Assembly: GCA_023251535.1 (NCBI GenBank)
Contig: JAHEYP010000024.1
Coordinates: 1 to 53,875, forward strand
DNA length: 53,875 nt
Direction of reading: 5' to 3'
Source: Bacteroidota bacterium
Lineage (GTDB): Bacteria; Bacteroidota; Bacteroidia; AKYH767-A; OLB10
Shown: piece after piece, positions 17,189 through 25,159 of the stretch
Numbering within the stretch: position 1 is the stretch's first letter
Layout: each line of letters opens with the position of its first letter
Notes under the pieces: generated by a model
Seen by the model: only the letters and a program-made list of their open reading frames with translations
Databases searched by the model: none
Told to the model about the DNA's origin: nothing
Made by a program: the position numbers and the translations under genes

Positions 17189-17302
17189 GGTAAATGTTTA
17201 GACAATGAAATTAGAAATAATTTCCAAATGCTACTCGTTTTTAGCGCTTAAATGTTGATTTATAGGCACTATAGAGACTCAGGCATATTCCTATCTTTTT
17301 CC

Positions 17303-17333
17303 TTGGAGCATAGCCTCAAATCTAGTACCTTTC
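17303..17333 (+). promoter_or_regulatory. Promoter of the Ig-repeat T9SS gene
   Basis: TTG (17303-17305), 20 bases, then TACCTTTC (17326-17333), one base off TAnnTTTG. Predicted start of transcription is near 17340, about 15 bases before the ATG. Confidence 0.45.
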
Positions 17334-17354
17334 GGACCTGAAAAACCAAAACAC

Positions 17355-19529
17355 ATGAAATACAATTTACTTAAATTAATGCTAATAGTTGCCTTGTTTA
17401 TTGGCAACATTGCAAGCGCTCAAACAGGGACTTACACGCAAACAAAGCCTAATATGTCGAGTGTGTATTCTTCGACCGCAGTCACTTTCACCGGAACACC
17501 AACAAGCGCTACTAACGGAACATTGAGTTGCAACTGGTTAGGCTGTCAAGATGTGGGTATGGGGAGCCCTACACTTCATTTTTCTATTTACATAAATGGA
17601 ACTTATACAACACTTACTTCAAACACACAATCGAGTATGTGCAGTTTAGTTCCCTATACTTACACCATTCCTTTAGCAACATTAAATGCTGCAATTCAAT
17701 CAGGAGGCGGATCAATTTTAATGTATGTATATGTTCAGGATTATTGTCCGTCAGGCATGGGATGTAGTTTTTCAAATGACCCATTAGTTAACAACCTAAC
17801 ATTAAGTTACGGATATTCGCAAGCAACTTTCTCTGCAACATCAACATCACTTTGTCCGGGACAATCAACAACCTTCACAAACACAACACCAGGAACTACA
17901 TTAACAACGAAATGGTATTTTAACGGAGGTTCTCCTTCAACATCAACATCAAGTAATCCGACTGTATCTTATGCAACACCGGGAACATATCCTGTAGCTT
18001 TAGTAACAACAAGTGCTGCTGGAACTGATTCAACCATTACAAACAGTTTTATTACTGTAAATGCGCCTCCAACCCCAACAGTAACTGCACAAGGTGCGAC
18101 AACGTTCTGTACTGGAAGTAATGTAGTTTTAAAAGCAAATACAGGATCAGGACTAACGTACCAATGGCAAAAGAATAATAATAATATTTCTGCTGCTACA
18201 GCTGCAAATTACACTGCTACAGGAACCGGGAATTACAGAGTAGTAGAAACGAACAGTTATGGATGTAGTGCAGCATCTGCAGCGGTAACTGTAACGTCAA
18301 ATCCTAAACCAACAGCAATACTTACATCAGGATTAAACACAACAGTTTGTCCAGGAGATTCAGTAGTATTAACTGCGAATGCAGGAAGCGGATACACTTA
18401 TACATGGAAAAAGAACTATGTATTAATTGCAGGAGCAACATCTGCTACTTATTCTGCAAAAACAACTGGAAATTATTTTGCGGTAGTTGCTAATGCTTTT
18501 GGTTGTACAAAGTCTTCAAATATTATTCCCGTTACAGTTAACACACCCAAAGCAACTGTAACTGCACAAGGAGCACTTACAGTATGTAACGGTAACGGAG
18601 TAACGTTAAAAGCTAATACAGGTGCGGGATTAACGTATCAATGGAAAGTAAACAATGTTGATATCAACGGAGCAACGGATTCAATGTACACTGCATATAC
18701 ATCGGGAAGTTACAAAGTAAAAGTAACGAACTCATGTGGCTCAACATCATCGGCGGCGAAAGTAGTAACGATTAATCCATTGCCTGCAGTTAGTGTTTCT
18801 GCTAACGGAACAACAAGTTTTTGTACAGGAGGAAGTGTTACGCTTACAGCGGTTGGCGATACAGGATTAACTTACCAATGGCGTAAAAACAATGTGAATA
18901 TTTCAGGCGCAACAACTGCATCATACAATGCTTCTACAACAGGAAGTTATAACGTAATCGCGACTAACAGCTTTGGATGTACCAGCAGTTCAAATGCAAT
19001 CTCAGTAACTGCGAACACAACAACTGCGAATGTAACAGCTAACGGACCAACATCTTTCTGTAATGGAGATAGCGTTAAATTATCTGCAAATACAGGAGCT
19101 AGTTTATCATACCAATGGACAAAGAACAACATTAATATCGCTGGAGCAACAGTAGCAGATTACATGGCTAAAACAGCAGGAGCATATAGAGTAAACATTA
19201 CGAATACAGCAACAGGTTGTCCAAAAACATCGGCGGCAGTACAAGTAGTTGTTAACTGTCGACTTTCAGATATTGAAAACGGAAATGGTTTAATGTTAAC
19301 TGCAACACCAAATCCATTTACAGGCGCTACAGAGATCGATTTAACGATTCCTGGAGAAGATGCTGCAACATTGGAAATTTATACAGTAGAAGGCAAATTA
19401 ATCAGCCAACAGCTAGTTGAAGTTGACACACACACTTTAATGATCGGGAAAGAACTGCTTCCAGGAACATACATTGTAAGTTTGAAGAGCGGAAATGAAA
19501 CGAAAAACTTAAGATTGATTAAGTATTAA
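17355..19529 (+). CDS. T9SS-secreted protein with a PKD and five Ig-like repeats
   Basis: A 724-residue surface protein. After a signal peptide (LMLIVALFIGNIASA) comes a ~130-residue N-terminal domain, a PKD domain (about 155-237), then five tandem Ig-like repeats of roughly 80 residues. Each repeat reads TAxGxTxFCxGxSVxLxANxG, YQWxKNNxNIxGA, GxYxVxxTNSxGC, with the two Cys positioned for a disulfide. The C-terminus is a T9SS sorting domain (ATPNPFTGATEIDL, YTVEGKLI, PGTYIVSLKSG, LRLIKY). Such proteins are extended stalks for adhesion or matrix. Repeat 3 has the second Cys in CGSTSSA and otherwise conforms. A terminator follows immediately. Confidence 0.9.
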   Translation: MKYNLLKLMLIVALFIGNIASAQTGTYTQTKPNMSSVYSSTAVTFTGTPTSATNGTLSCNWLGCQDVGMGSPTLHFSIYINGTYTTLTSNTQSSMCSLVPYTYTIPLATLNAAIQSGGGSILMYVYVQDYCPSGMGCSFSNDPLVNNLTLSYGYSQATFSATSTSLCPGQSTTFTNTTPGTTLTTKWYFNGGSPSTSTSSNPTVSYATPGTYPVALVTTSAAGTDSTITNSFITVNAPPTPTVTAQGATTFCTGSNVVLKANTGSGLTYQWQKNNNNISAATAANYTATGTGNYRVVETNSYGCSAASAAVTVTSNPKPTAILTSGLNTTVCPGDSVVLTANAGSGYTYTWKKNYVLIAGATSATYSAKTTGNYFAVVANAFGCTKSSNIIPVTVNTPKATVTAQGALTVCNGNGVTLKANTGAGLTYQWKVNNVDINGATDSMYTAYTSGSYKVKVTNSCGSTSSAAKVVTINPLPAVSVSANGTTSFCTGGSVTLTAVGDTGLTYQWRKNNVNISGATTASYNASTTGSYNVIATNSFGCTSSSNAISVTANTTTANVTANGPTSFCNGDSVKLSANTGASLSYQWTKNNINIAGATVADYMAKTAGAYRVNITNTATGCPKTSAAVQVVVNCRLSDIENGNGLMLTATPNPFTGATEIDLTIPGEDAATLEIYTVEGKLISQQLVEVDTHTLMIGKELLPGTYIVSLKSGNETKNLRLIKY

Positions 19530-19548
19530 TTTATCTCTTCAAAAAGAG

Positions 19549-19580
19549 AACCCCTGTACTGAAAAGTGCGGGGGTTTTTT
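19549..19580 (+). terminator. Terminator of the Ig-repeat T9SS gene
   Basis: AACCCC (19549-19554) pairs with GGGGTT (19571-19576), followed by a run of T. Confidence 0.7.
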
Positions 19581-19583
19581 TGT

Positions 19584-19752
19584 GATGATGAAGGATGAAG
19601 GATACAAGATTCAAGATGATTTTGTAACGTCTTGAGTTCCTTGCTCTGAAACGAAATTGACATCGCGCAGCAATAAATTTTTTCCCATAAAATAGAATTC
19701 AATACTTTCGAGATCTCCTTGCATCTTGAGCCTTGTATCTTTCATCTTTAAA
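19584..19752. repeat. Dispersed intergenic repeat, copy B
   Basis: The left end GGATACAAGATTCAAGATGA (19600-19619) is the imperfect inverse of the right end (TCATCTT...CTTGTATC, about 19716-19747), so the element has inverted ends. Left and right blocks match copy A at 14738-14912. It sits, like copy A, directly after a terminator and before a plus-strand gene. No gene is visible in 19530-19826. Confidence 0.6.
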
Positions 19753-19826
19753 TTTTTTCCTATATTTGAATAAGTTAAAAGGTCCTAAGAACCTCAAAAA
19801 TCAATCAAACATCTACCCAAAAAATT

Positions 19827-20195
19827 ATGAAACGCATTTTATTAGTACTCGTTTTTATTGTGCTTCACGTTGTAGTTAACGCACAGCCTTGCAAGTTCGT
19901 AAAAGAAGGAATGGTTAAGAGTGAGGTGTTAAAACTAGTAGGAACTCCTGCCGAAATTGATTCTTTGGGAGAAGATATTAATTCGGATAGCACCTCCAAT
20001 TACATCATTGTTTGGCACTACGGAGCAGTTGAGAAAGATGGTAATCAACGCGTAGTTTTTTACGGAGATAAAGTTTCGCAAGTAATTCCTGATGGAAAGA
20101 AATACGATGCATTACAACTCGCCATCAAAAACGGGAGCATTCCAAAACAAGAAATACCAGTGAGGATGGAAGAAGTGATGAGTTTGTGTAAGTGA
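19827..20195 (+). CDS. Small secreted BamE/SmpA-like protein
   Basis: A 122-residue protein with a clear signal peptide (RILLVLVFIVLHVVVNAQ). The mature part begins PCKFVKEGMVKSEVLKLVGTP, which resembles the GMTxxEVxxLLGxP helix of BamE/SmpA (OmlA) domains, followed by IVWHYGAVEKDGNQRVVFYG, matching the beta hairpin with its tight strand pair. There is no lipobox Cys at the cleavage site, so it is likely periplasmic rather than a BAM lipoprotein. A TATATTTG element at 19761-19768 may be its promoter. The next gene is the RAYT. Confidence 0.6.
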   Translation: MKRILLVLVFIVLHVVVNAQPCKFVKEGMVKSEVLKLVGTPAEIDSLGEDINSDSTSNYIIVWHYGAVEKDGNQRVVFYGDKVSQVIPDGKKYDALQLAIKNGSIPKQEIPVRMEEVMSLCK

Positions 20196-20288
20196 GATTG
20201 TTACGCATTTGAATTAGCGTTTACCAAATCGAAACGTTTATTGCAAGATTAAAATAAGGAAGACATTCCTGAAAGGGCAATTTTTTAT

Positions 20289-20912
20289 ATGCCTTACGAT
20301 ATTTTTAAACAAATAAGAAATTGGTTTATGTTGAACGATTTATCGCAACGACATCAACGCAAATCTATTCGGTTAAAAGGATATGATTATGCAAAAGAGG
20401 GATTATATTTCATAACAATTTGTTGCCAAGATAGGGCCTGTTTATTTGGCAATGTGATAGGGCAGGAAAATATTCCGCCCAAAATGATTTTGAATGATGC
20501 AGGAAAAATCGCCAACGAATGTTGGTTGGATATCCCCAACCATTTCCCCAATGTGAAATTGCATGAATTCATAATCATGCCAAACCATGTTCATGGAATT
20601 ATTGAAATTACATACAACGATTCCGCAGGGGCGAAACATATTTCGTCCGGTGGTGGGAATGGTATGATTGGTATTGCCCCGGCGAAACATGTTTCGCCCC
20701 TGCGGGGGCCATCAAAAACGATTGGTTCAATGGTACGGGGATTTAAAATTGGTGTTACCAAATGGATGCGTCAAAACACCAATGTTTATGATGTATGGCA
20801 ACGCAATTATCATGAAATTATCATTCGAAACGAACAATCGTATCAAAATATTTCGAAATACATTATAAATAATCCTGCGAAATGGGCAGGGGACAAATTT
20901 TATAAAAAATGA
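20289..20912 (+). CDS. REP-associated tyrosine transposase (RAYT, IS200-like Y1 family)
   Basis: A 207-residue single-strand transposase-like protein. The block RKSIRLKGYDYAKEGLYFIT is the typical RAYT start, and the HUH metal site is His100-Val-His102 in MPNHVHG. The nucleophilic Tyr should be in the C-terminal helix around YQNISKYIINNPAKW (Tyr185 or Tyr191). RAYTs recognise REP palindromes and are domesticated rather than autonomously mobile. Residues about 113-139 are encoded by an inverted repeat containing a perfect 18-bp palindrome, and interrupt the normal domain between the HUH strand and the following helix. An alternative start is Met14 (20328). There are no flanking terminal repeats that would make a full insertion sequence. 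Confidence 0.9.
   Translation: MPYDIFKQIRNWFMLNDLSQRHQRKSIRLKGYDYAKEGLYFITICCQDRACLFGNVIGQENIPPKMILNDAGKIANECWLDIPNHFPNVKLHEFIIMPNHVHGIIEITYNDSAGAKHISSGGGNGMIGIAPAKHVSPLRGPSKTIGSMVRGFKIGVTKWMRQNTNVYDVWQRNYHEIIIRNEQSYQNISKYIINNPAKWAGDKFYKK
20625..20703. repeat. REP-like palindrome and inverted repeat inside the RAYT gene
   Basis: GCAGGGGCGAAACATATTTC (20625-20644) and its inverse within 20684-20703 match at all but one position. The second arm also contains the perfect palindrome GGCGAAACATGTTTCGCC (20681-20698). Both are GC-rich compared with the gene, and the whole block is in frame (78-79 bp, reading AKHISSGGG...APAKHVSPLRG). The motif is typical of RAYT-linked REP sequences in sequence character. 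Confidence 0.8.
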
Positions 20913-20987
20913 ATTCGTTGAAACTATTTCGATCATTTTAAAACAGTCCATTCATCCCAGGTATTCCTCCCATCATAGCGCGTCTCG

Positions 20988-23900
20988 TTAACTCATCGGG
21001 ATGACCAAATCCTCAATTCCTACCGTTTCGAGTTTTTCCATATGCGTTACCGTTATACTACAAAAATCGAATTCACGGTCTATTCTTCCGCGTACGGTAT
21101 ACATTCCTCTTCCTCTAAAAGGGAATTGCTTGGCGATTTTCGGGAAATGTGTGGTATCGAAAAAAAATCCTTCGTCGTCAATAAAACAACCGAAGGCCAT
21201 CGATTCTCCTTTTACTGTTCGTGTAGGCTTTATGGTAACGAGATATCCTGTTAATTCAACCTCTTTTCCCACATACTTATCGAAGTCTTTTACGTGAATA
21301 TCTTTAATAGCAGTTGTTGCGAAATTTCCTGTTGAAGTATATTGCACGGGAGCCAAATGTTTTTTCATTTGCGGGTAATTTCTCTTGAGCAATTGAAAGG
21401 GCGAGCAGAGCGCAAATCCTAATATTTCAATTTCATCGAATGCATCTTCGAGTTTATGATGATGCAATTCAGGCATCTTATATTCGGGAGCTTTAACTTG
21501 AAACAGTTCCGCTTTCACTTCTGTTTTCTTTCCTCCTTCCATGTGAAGATGAATATCCCACAACAATTGTTTTTTACTTCGTCCTGTAAAATGAAAGGCG
21601 CCGATGCGAATCAGAATTCTCAATTGTTCGAGTTCGATGGCCACTCTTTTCATGAAATCGGGAAGGTCGATATAATCCCCGTTATTATTTCTTTCATCAG
21701 CAATTTGCATGGCAACATTATACTCGAGCCCGGCCATATGAACAAACCCTAAATAAATATCAGTTCCACTAATTGTTGTGAGGTATTCGCTCCGATTCAC
21801 GTCGGGCGGATGTATAGTAGCGCCTGTCATTCGTGCTTCGTGCACATAAAATTCGGTATGATAAAATCCCCCGAAATTATTAATCACGCCCACCATAAAT
21901 TCGAGCGGATAATGCGCTTTCAAATACAAGCTCTGATAACTTTCTACTGCGTAACTTGCCGAGTGTCCTTTCGAAAATGAATAGCCTGCAAAACTTTCTA
22001 TCTGCCTCCACACTTCATCGGTGATTTTCGGATCATAGCCGCGCTCATTGCAATTATTAAAGAAGGTATCTTTTATCTTCTGAAATTCTTCTCGTGATCT
22101 AAACTTTCCGCTCATTCCTCTTCGCAACACATCCGCCTCCGACAAATCGAGGCCCGCAAAATGATGCGCCACTTTAATCACATCTTCTTGATACACCATG
22201 ATGCCGTACGTTTCTTCCATCAATGTTTTCATGACGGGATGCGCATAAATTCTTTTCGCGGGATCATGGGTACGCACAATATACTCTCGCATCATTCCGC
22301 TGCGCGCTACTCCGGGACGAATAATAGAGCTTGCAGCCACCAATTGAATGTATTGATCAACGCGTAATTTTTTCAGCAGCATACGCATCGCGGGACTCTC
22401 CACATAAAAGCAGCCCATGCATTTTCCATCGCGAATGAGGGCTTTTATTTTTTCATCCTCCTTAAATTTTTTCACCTGATGAATATCGATATCAATACCT
22501 CTATTTTCTTTCACGATATCAACAGCATCGCGAATATGTCCGAGGCCCCTTTGACTGAGTATATCGAATTTATACAAGCCGACATCTTCTGCTTCGAGCA
22601 TACTAAACTGCGTGAGGGGAAATCCTTTCGGTGGATGGTTAAGTGCGGTATAACAAACAACTGGTTTTTCGCTGATAAGAATTCCTCCTGCATGCACGCT
22701 GAGGTGATGCGGAAAATCCTGCAACAACAAACTATAGCGATGAATAATTTTTCCGAGGCCTTCACCAATCGCCGACAGATCTTTTGTTGCTTGTAATGTA
22801 TCTATTTCTGCTTTCGGCAAGCCGAACACTTTTCCGAGTTCACGAATTACAGCGTTTGATTGAAAGGTAGTGTATGTGCCTAGCAATGCTACATTCTCAG
22901 TTCCATGACGGCGAAAGATATAACGCGTAATTTCATCTCTATCTTTCCATGAGAAATCGAGATCGAAGTCGGGAGGATTTTGTCGGTACGGATTAATAAA
23001 TCGTTCGAAGTAGAGATCGAGTTCATTGGGATCGACATCGGTAATACGCAAGCAATAGGCTACCATGCTATTCGCTCCGCTTCCTCGTCCTACATAAAAG
23101 AACCCTTGACGGCGAGCATATCGAACGATATCCCAGTTAATGAGAAAGTAAGAGCAAAATCCCAAGTCGACGATCATTTGCAGCTCCTTACGAATACGTT
23201 CTTTTATTACCTCTGAAGGATTTTCACCATAGCGATAATAAACACCTTTCCATGTTTCACGCTGCAGTAATTCTTTATCGACTACGGCGCTACCAGTAAA
23301 TAACTTTTTGTTTTTGCTTTGATGAAAATCGAAAGCGATATGAGATTCTTTAAGAATCTTTTCTGTATTCTCTATAAGTTCGGGAAACTGTTCATAACGT
23401 TGACGGATATCCGCAGTTGGCAACATTTTCTCTTCGGCATCACAAAACAATTCGTGAGGGACTTTACTCAACAATGAATTTTGTCCGATGGCGGTGAGCA
23501 AGCGATGCACATTATGATCAGTTTTATGTCGCACCGTTACAGGATGCAGTGCCACACATTTCTGCAAGTGATCATTCCATATTGAAAACGGTAAGCGATT
23601 GAGGTCGCAGGATTTCACACCTACAAATTCGTATTCCTGTAAATCGAAAGGGACTGTTGGAATTATTTTCTTCTTTGATTTAGAAGACGATCTTCCTACT
23701 GTTTTCATTGTTGTTCCTTTCTGCAGACGCAGTCCGGGTTTAGTTGCCGAAGTATAGGTCAACTGATCATTTGAAAACAGCGGAGCGTTAAAAGGATAAA
23801 CCACAAAAACATTTTTGAAGAACGGAGCACGATCGGGCACAAGAGCATCACGATTTCCGGAAGACTCACCCTCTGAAGAAGCGTGCACGAGGCAAGAAGA

Positions 23901-24167
23901 AAGGAAGCGATTAATTTCCTCAAAGCCTTCATTGTTGGCAGCGATGGCAATAAATTTTAAAGTATCTCCATTGCGAAACTCAACACCAACAACAGGCTCA
24001 ACATCGTACTTTGGTGCGAGGCGAATAAAATCGAGAACACCAGAAGTATTATTAATATCTGTTAACGCCAATTTTTTCACTCCGCAACTTTGCGCTGATT
24101 CAAGGAGAGCCTCTACGGAAAAGGTTCCGTAATAAAAACTAAACCAGGTGTGAGAGTTGAGGAGCAA
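20988..24167 (-). CDS. DnaE2-type error-prone DNA polymerase III alpha subunit
   Basis: A 1059-residue C-family polymerase, shorter than replicative DnaE (over 1,160 residues, about 1,400-1,500 in Bacteroidota). Catalytic Asp402 and Asp404 lie in PPDFDLDFSW, with the third Asp in LYKFDIL; the GRGSGANS block precedes them. The PHP domain is degenerate: the usual HxH is NSH and the TDH motif is TDI (LTDINNTSG), so PHP exonuclease or metal binding is probably lost. A C-terminal OB fold (VELTGYLVTIKPTRTVKGE) is present. There is a Lys/Ser-rich insert at about 155-168. This subtype accompanies DinB and LexA-like genes in damage-tolerance cassettes. The start is TTG, directly after seven C; no ATG is available and the family start matches LLNSHTWF. 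Confidence 0.85.
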   Translation of the reverse strand: MLLNSHTWFSFYYGTFSVEALLESAQSCGVKKLALTDINNTSGVLDFIRLAPKYDVEPVVGVEFRNGDTLKFIAIAANNEGFEEINRFLSSCLVHASSEGESSGNRDALVPDRAPFFKNVFVVYPFNAPLFSNDQLTYTSATKPGLRLQKGTTMKTVGRSSSKSKKKIIPTVPFDLQEYEFVGVKSCDLNRLPFSIWNDHLQKCVALHPVTVRHKTDHNVHRLLTAIGQNSLLSKVPHELFCDAEEKMLPTADIRQRYEQFPELIENTEKILKESHIAFDFHQSKNKKLFTGSAVVDKELLQRETWKGVYYRYGENPSEVIKERIRKELQMIVDLGFCSYFLINWDIVRYARRQGFFYVGRGSGANSMVAYCLRITDVDPNELDLYFERFINPYRQNPPDFDLDFSWKDRDEITRYIFRRHGTENVALLGTYTTFQSNAVIRELGKVFGLPKAEIDTLQATKDLSAIGEGLGKIIHRYSLLLQDFPHHLSVHAGGILISEKPVVCYTALNHPPKGFPLTQFSMLEAEDVGLYKFDILSQRGLGHIRDAVDIVKENRGIDIDIHQVKKFKEDEKIKALIRDGKCMGCFYVESPAMRMLLKKLRVDQYIQLVAASSIIRPGVARSGMMREYIVRTHDPAKRIYAHPVMKTLMEETYGIMVYQEDVIKVAHHFAGLDLSEADVLRRGMSGKFRSREEFQKIKDTFFNNCNERGYDPKITDEVWRQIESFAGYSFSKGHSASYAVESYQSLYLKAHYPLEFMVGVINNFGGFYHTEFYVHEARMTGATIHPPDVNRSEYLTTISGTDIYLGFVHMAGLEYNVAMQIADERNNNGDYIDLPDFMKRVAIELEQLRILIRIGAFHFTGRSKKQLLWDIHLHMEGGKKTEVKAELFQVKAPEYKMPELHHHKLEDAFDEIEILGFALCSPFQLLKRNYPQMKKHLAPVQYTSTGNFATTAIKDIHVKDFDKYVGKEVELTGYLVTIKPTRTVKGESMAFGCFIDDEGFFFDTTHFPKIAKQFPFRGRGMYTVRGRIDREFDFCSITVTHMEKLETVGIEDLVIPMS

Positions 24168-24185
24168 TTGGGGGGGCTGGTGCCG

Positions 24186-24545
24186 TTTACGGTTTGGGGG
24201 GTTACAGTTTACGGTTAGCTGACACGATTTGGGCTAACGCCGTTTGAGAGTTTACGGCTTGCCCTAAAGTGTGCTTTTTCAGCTCTACTGCATGGTTCTT
24301 AGTTCGGCAAAGCCGAGATGGGCTGATGCCATTATCGAGCGGAGGTTATTGAGCGGAGTCGAAATAAGTCGAGATGAGCTGACGCCATTATCGAGCGACA
24401 GTTATCGACTAGTGGTCAAGGTTATTGAGCGGAGTCGAAATAAGTCGAGATGGGCTAGCGCCATTATCGAGCGACGGTTATCGACCAGTGGTCAAGGTTA
24501 TTGAGCTTGTCGAAATATCGAGCGGCGGTTATTGAGCGGAGTCGA
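24186..24545. repeat. Tandem 76-bp repeat array of REP-like GAGCGGAGTCGA units
   Basis: The unit begins TTATTGAGCGGAGTCGAAAT at 24346 and restarts at 24422 and 24498, a period of exactly 76 bp; the first two units differ at only a few positions. Each unit contains GCCATTATCGAGCG and AGTGGTCAAGG. The third switches to the related GAGCTTGTCGAAAT form. Upstream, 24186-24260 contains three GTTTACGG words. The GAGCxxGTCGA motif family is widespread in Bacteroidota intergenic DNA. A diverged copy in inverted orientation lies at 38345-38475. Confidence 0.85.
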
Positions 24546-24557
24546 GATGAGATGAAC

Positions 24558-24674
24558 CTATTTCTGTAACCGAGCTTCTCTCAATTGAAGATACAACAAG
24601 TACGAGGCAGCCATTCCCATTAATACGAGAGGTGCATAACGAAACGAAAGGATAATTACATCTACAATGTCCAT
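24558..24674 (-). CDS. Candidate 38-residue membrane micro-protein
   Basis: ATG at 24674-24672 opens a 39-codon frame (TAG at 24560-24558). It reads MDIVDVIILSFRYAPLVLMG, then a Tyr/Leu-rich stretch and a charged end (LREARLQK), i.e. one predicted transmembrane helix with a positive C-terminal tail. Downstream lies the repeat array, then dnaE2; upstream is a region with strong RNA-like hairpins. There is no Shine-Dalgarno, as usual here. I compared it mentally with KdpF, CcoS and other known small subunits and saw no match, so it is unassigned. It could be spurious. Confidence 0.4.
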   Translation of the reverse strand: MDIVDVIILSFRYAPLVLMGMAASYLLYLQLREARLQK

Positions 24675-24757
24675 AGTATTTGTTTTTTAAGGGTTCGTAA
24701 TAATCTGTTATATGATAAGTACTCTGATCTATCTCTTTTAATTTTCTTCCTCTAATC

Positions 24758-24811
24758 CCCCTCCTATTGCCTTTGTCTGCGGGGATGAACGCATGACAGC
24801 AGCAGGAGGGG
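24758..24811. other. Candidate structured RNA: nested hairpin
   Basis: CCCCTCCT (24758-24765) pairs with AGGAGGGG (24804-24811); inside it, TGTCTGCG (24774-24781) pairs with CGCA-T-GACA (24790-24798) with one bulge. This is far stronger than background in AT-rich DNA. No T-run follows on either strand, so it does not look like a terminator. It lies 84 bp upstream of the micro-ORF on the minus strand, so a regulatory leader is possible. I could not match it to a known riboswitch class. Confidence 0.4.
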
Positions 24812-24891
24812 AACCGGGTCAACCAACTAATAATCGAATGACAATACAAATGCCCCTACTCTATTCTTATCCCTCGGGAACCTTTACGACA

Positions 24892-24930
24892 AAACTCCTT
24901 CGCAACAGCCGTAAAGATTGTATTACAATC
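24892..24930. other. Two further hairpins upstream of the nested structure
   Basis: CTTTACG (24892-24898) pairs with CGTAAAG (24910-24916 region), enclosing CTCCTTCG. Next to it, GATTGTATTACAATC (24916-24930) is a perfect palindrome. The remaining gene-free stretch, 24931-25159, shows nothing I can support. Confidence 0.35.
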
Positions 24931-25159
24931 AAACTCAGTGGTTGCAATATAATCACAAAATAAATAAATCAAGCCCCCGACATAAAAAAAATTGTAAGTG
25001 GTTGATGATCAAAATGAAATTTTGGGGTGGGTTATCACGACTTTGGTGGACAAAGGGAATTCGGCGGGCGCCAAATATGGAGGAAATCGGAAAACTTCAT
25101 TAACGGAGCTAATCGGAAATCAGAAAAGCCCCTTTTTCAATATCCGCCAAGGGAATAGC

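Noticed and set aside
20988-24167. Replicative DnaE
   Set aside because: Too short, PHP site lost, and it matches the second DnaE type that accompanies DinB and a LexA-like protein.
24346-24545. CRISPR array
   Set aside because: The period is regular, but there are no variable spacers between short identical repeats and no cas genes.
24558-24674. KdpF identity for the 38-residue ORF
   Set aside because: No kdpABC follows and the residue pattern does not match KdpF.
24529-24849. 106-codon minus-strand frame across the hairpin region
   Set aside because: It runs through the palindromes and the REP array with no domain; the shorter 38-codon frame in another register has better coding character.
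24721-24930. Known riboswitch (c-di-AMP, cobalamin, TPP, FMN) or ssrA/rnpB/ffs
   Set aside because: Compared by eye with their consensus blocks on both strands; none of the invariant motifs is present.
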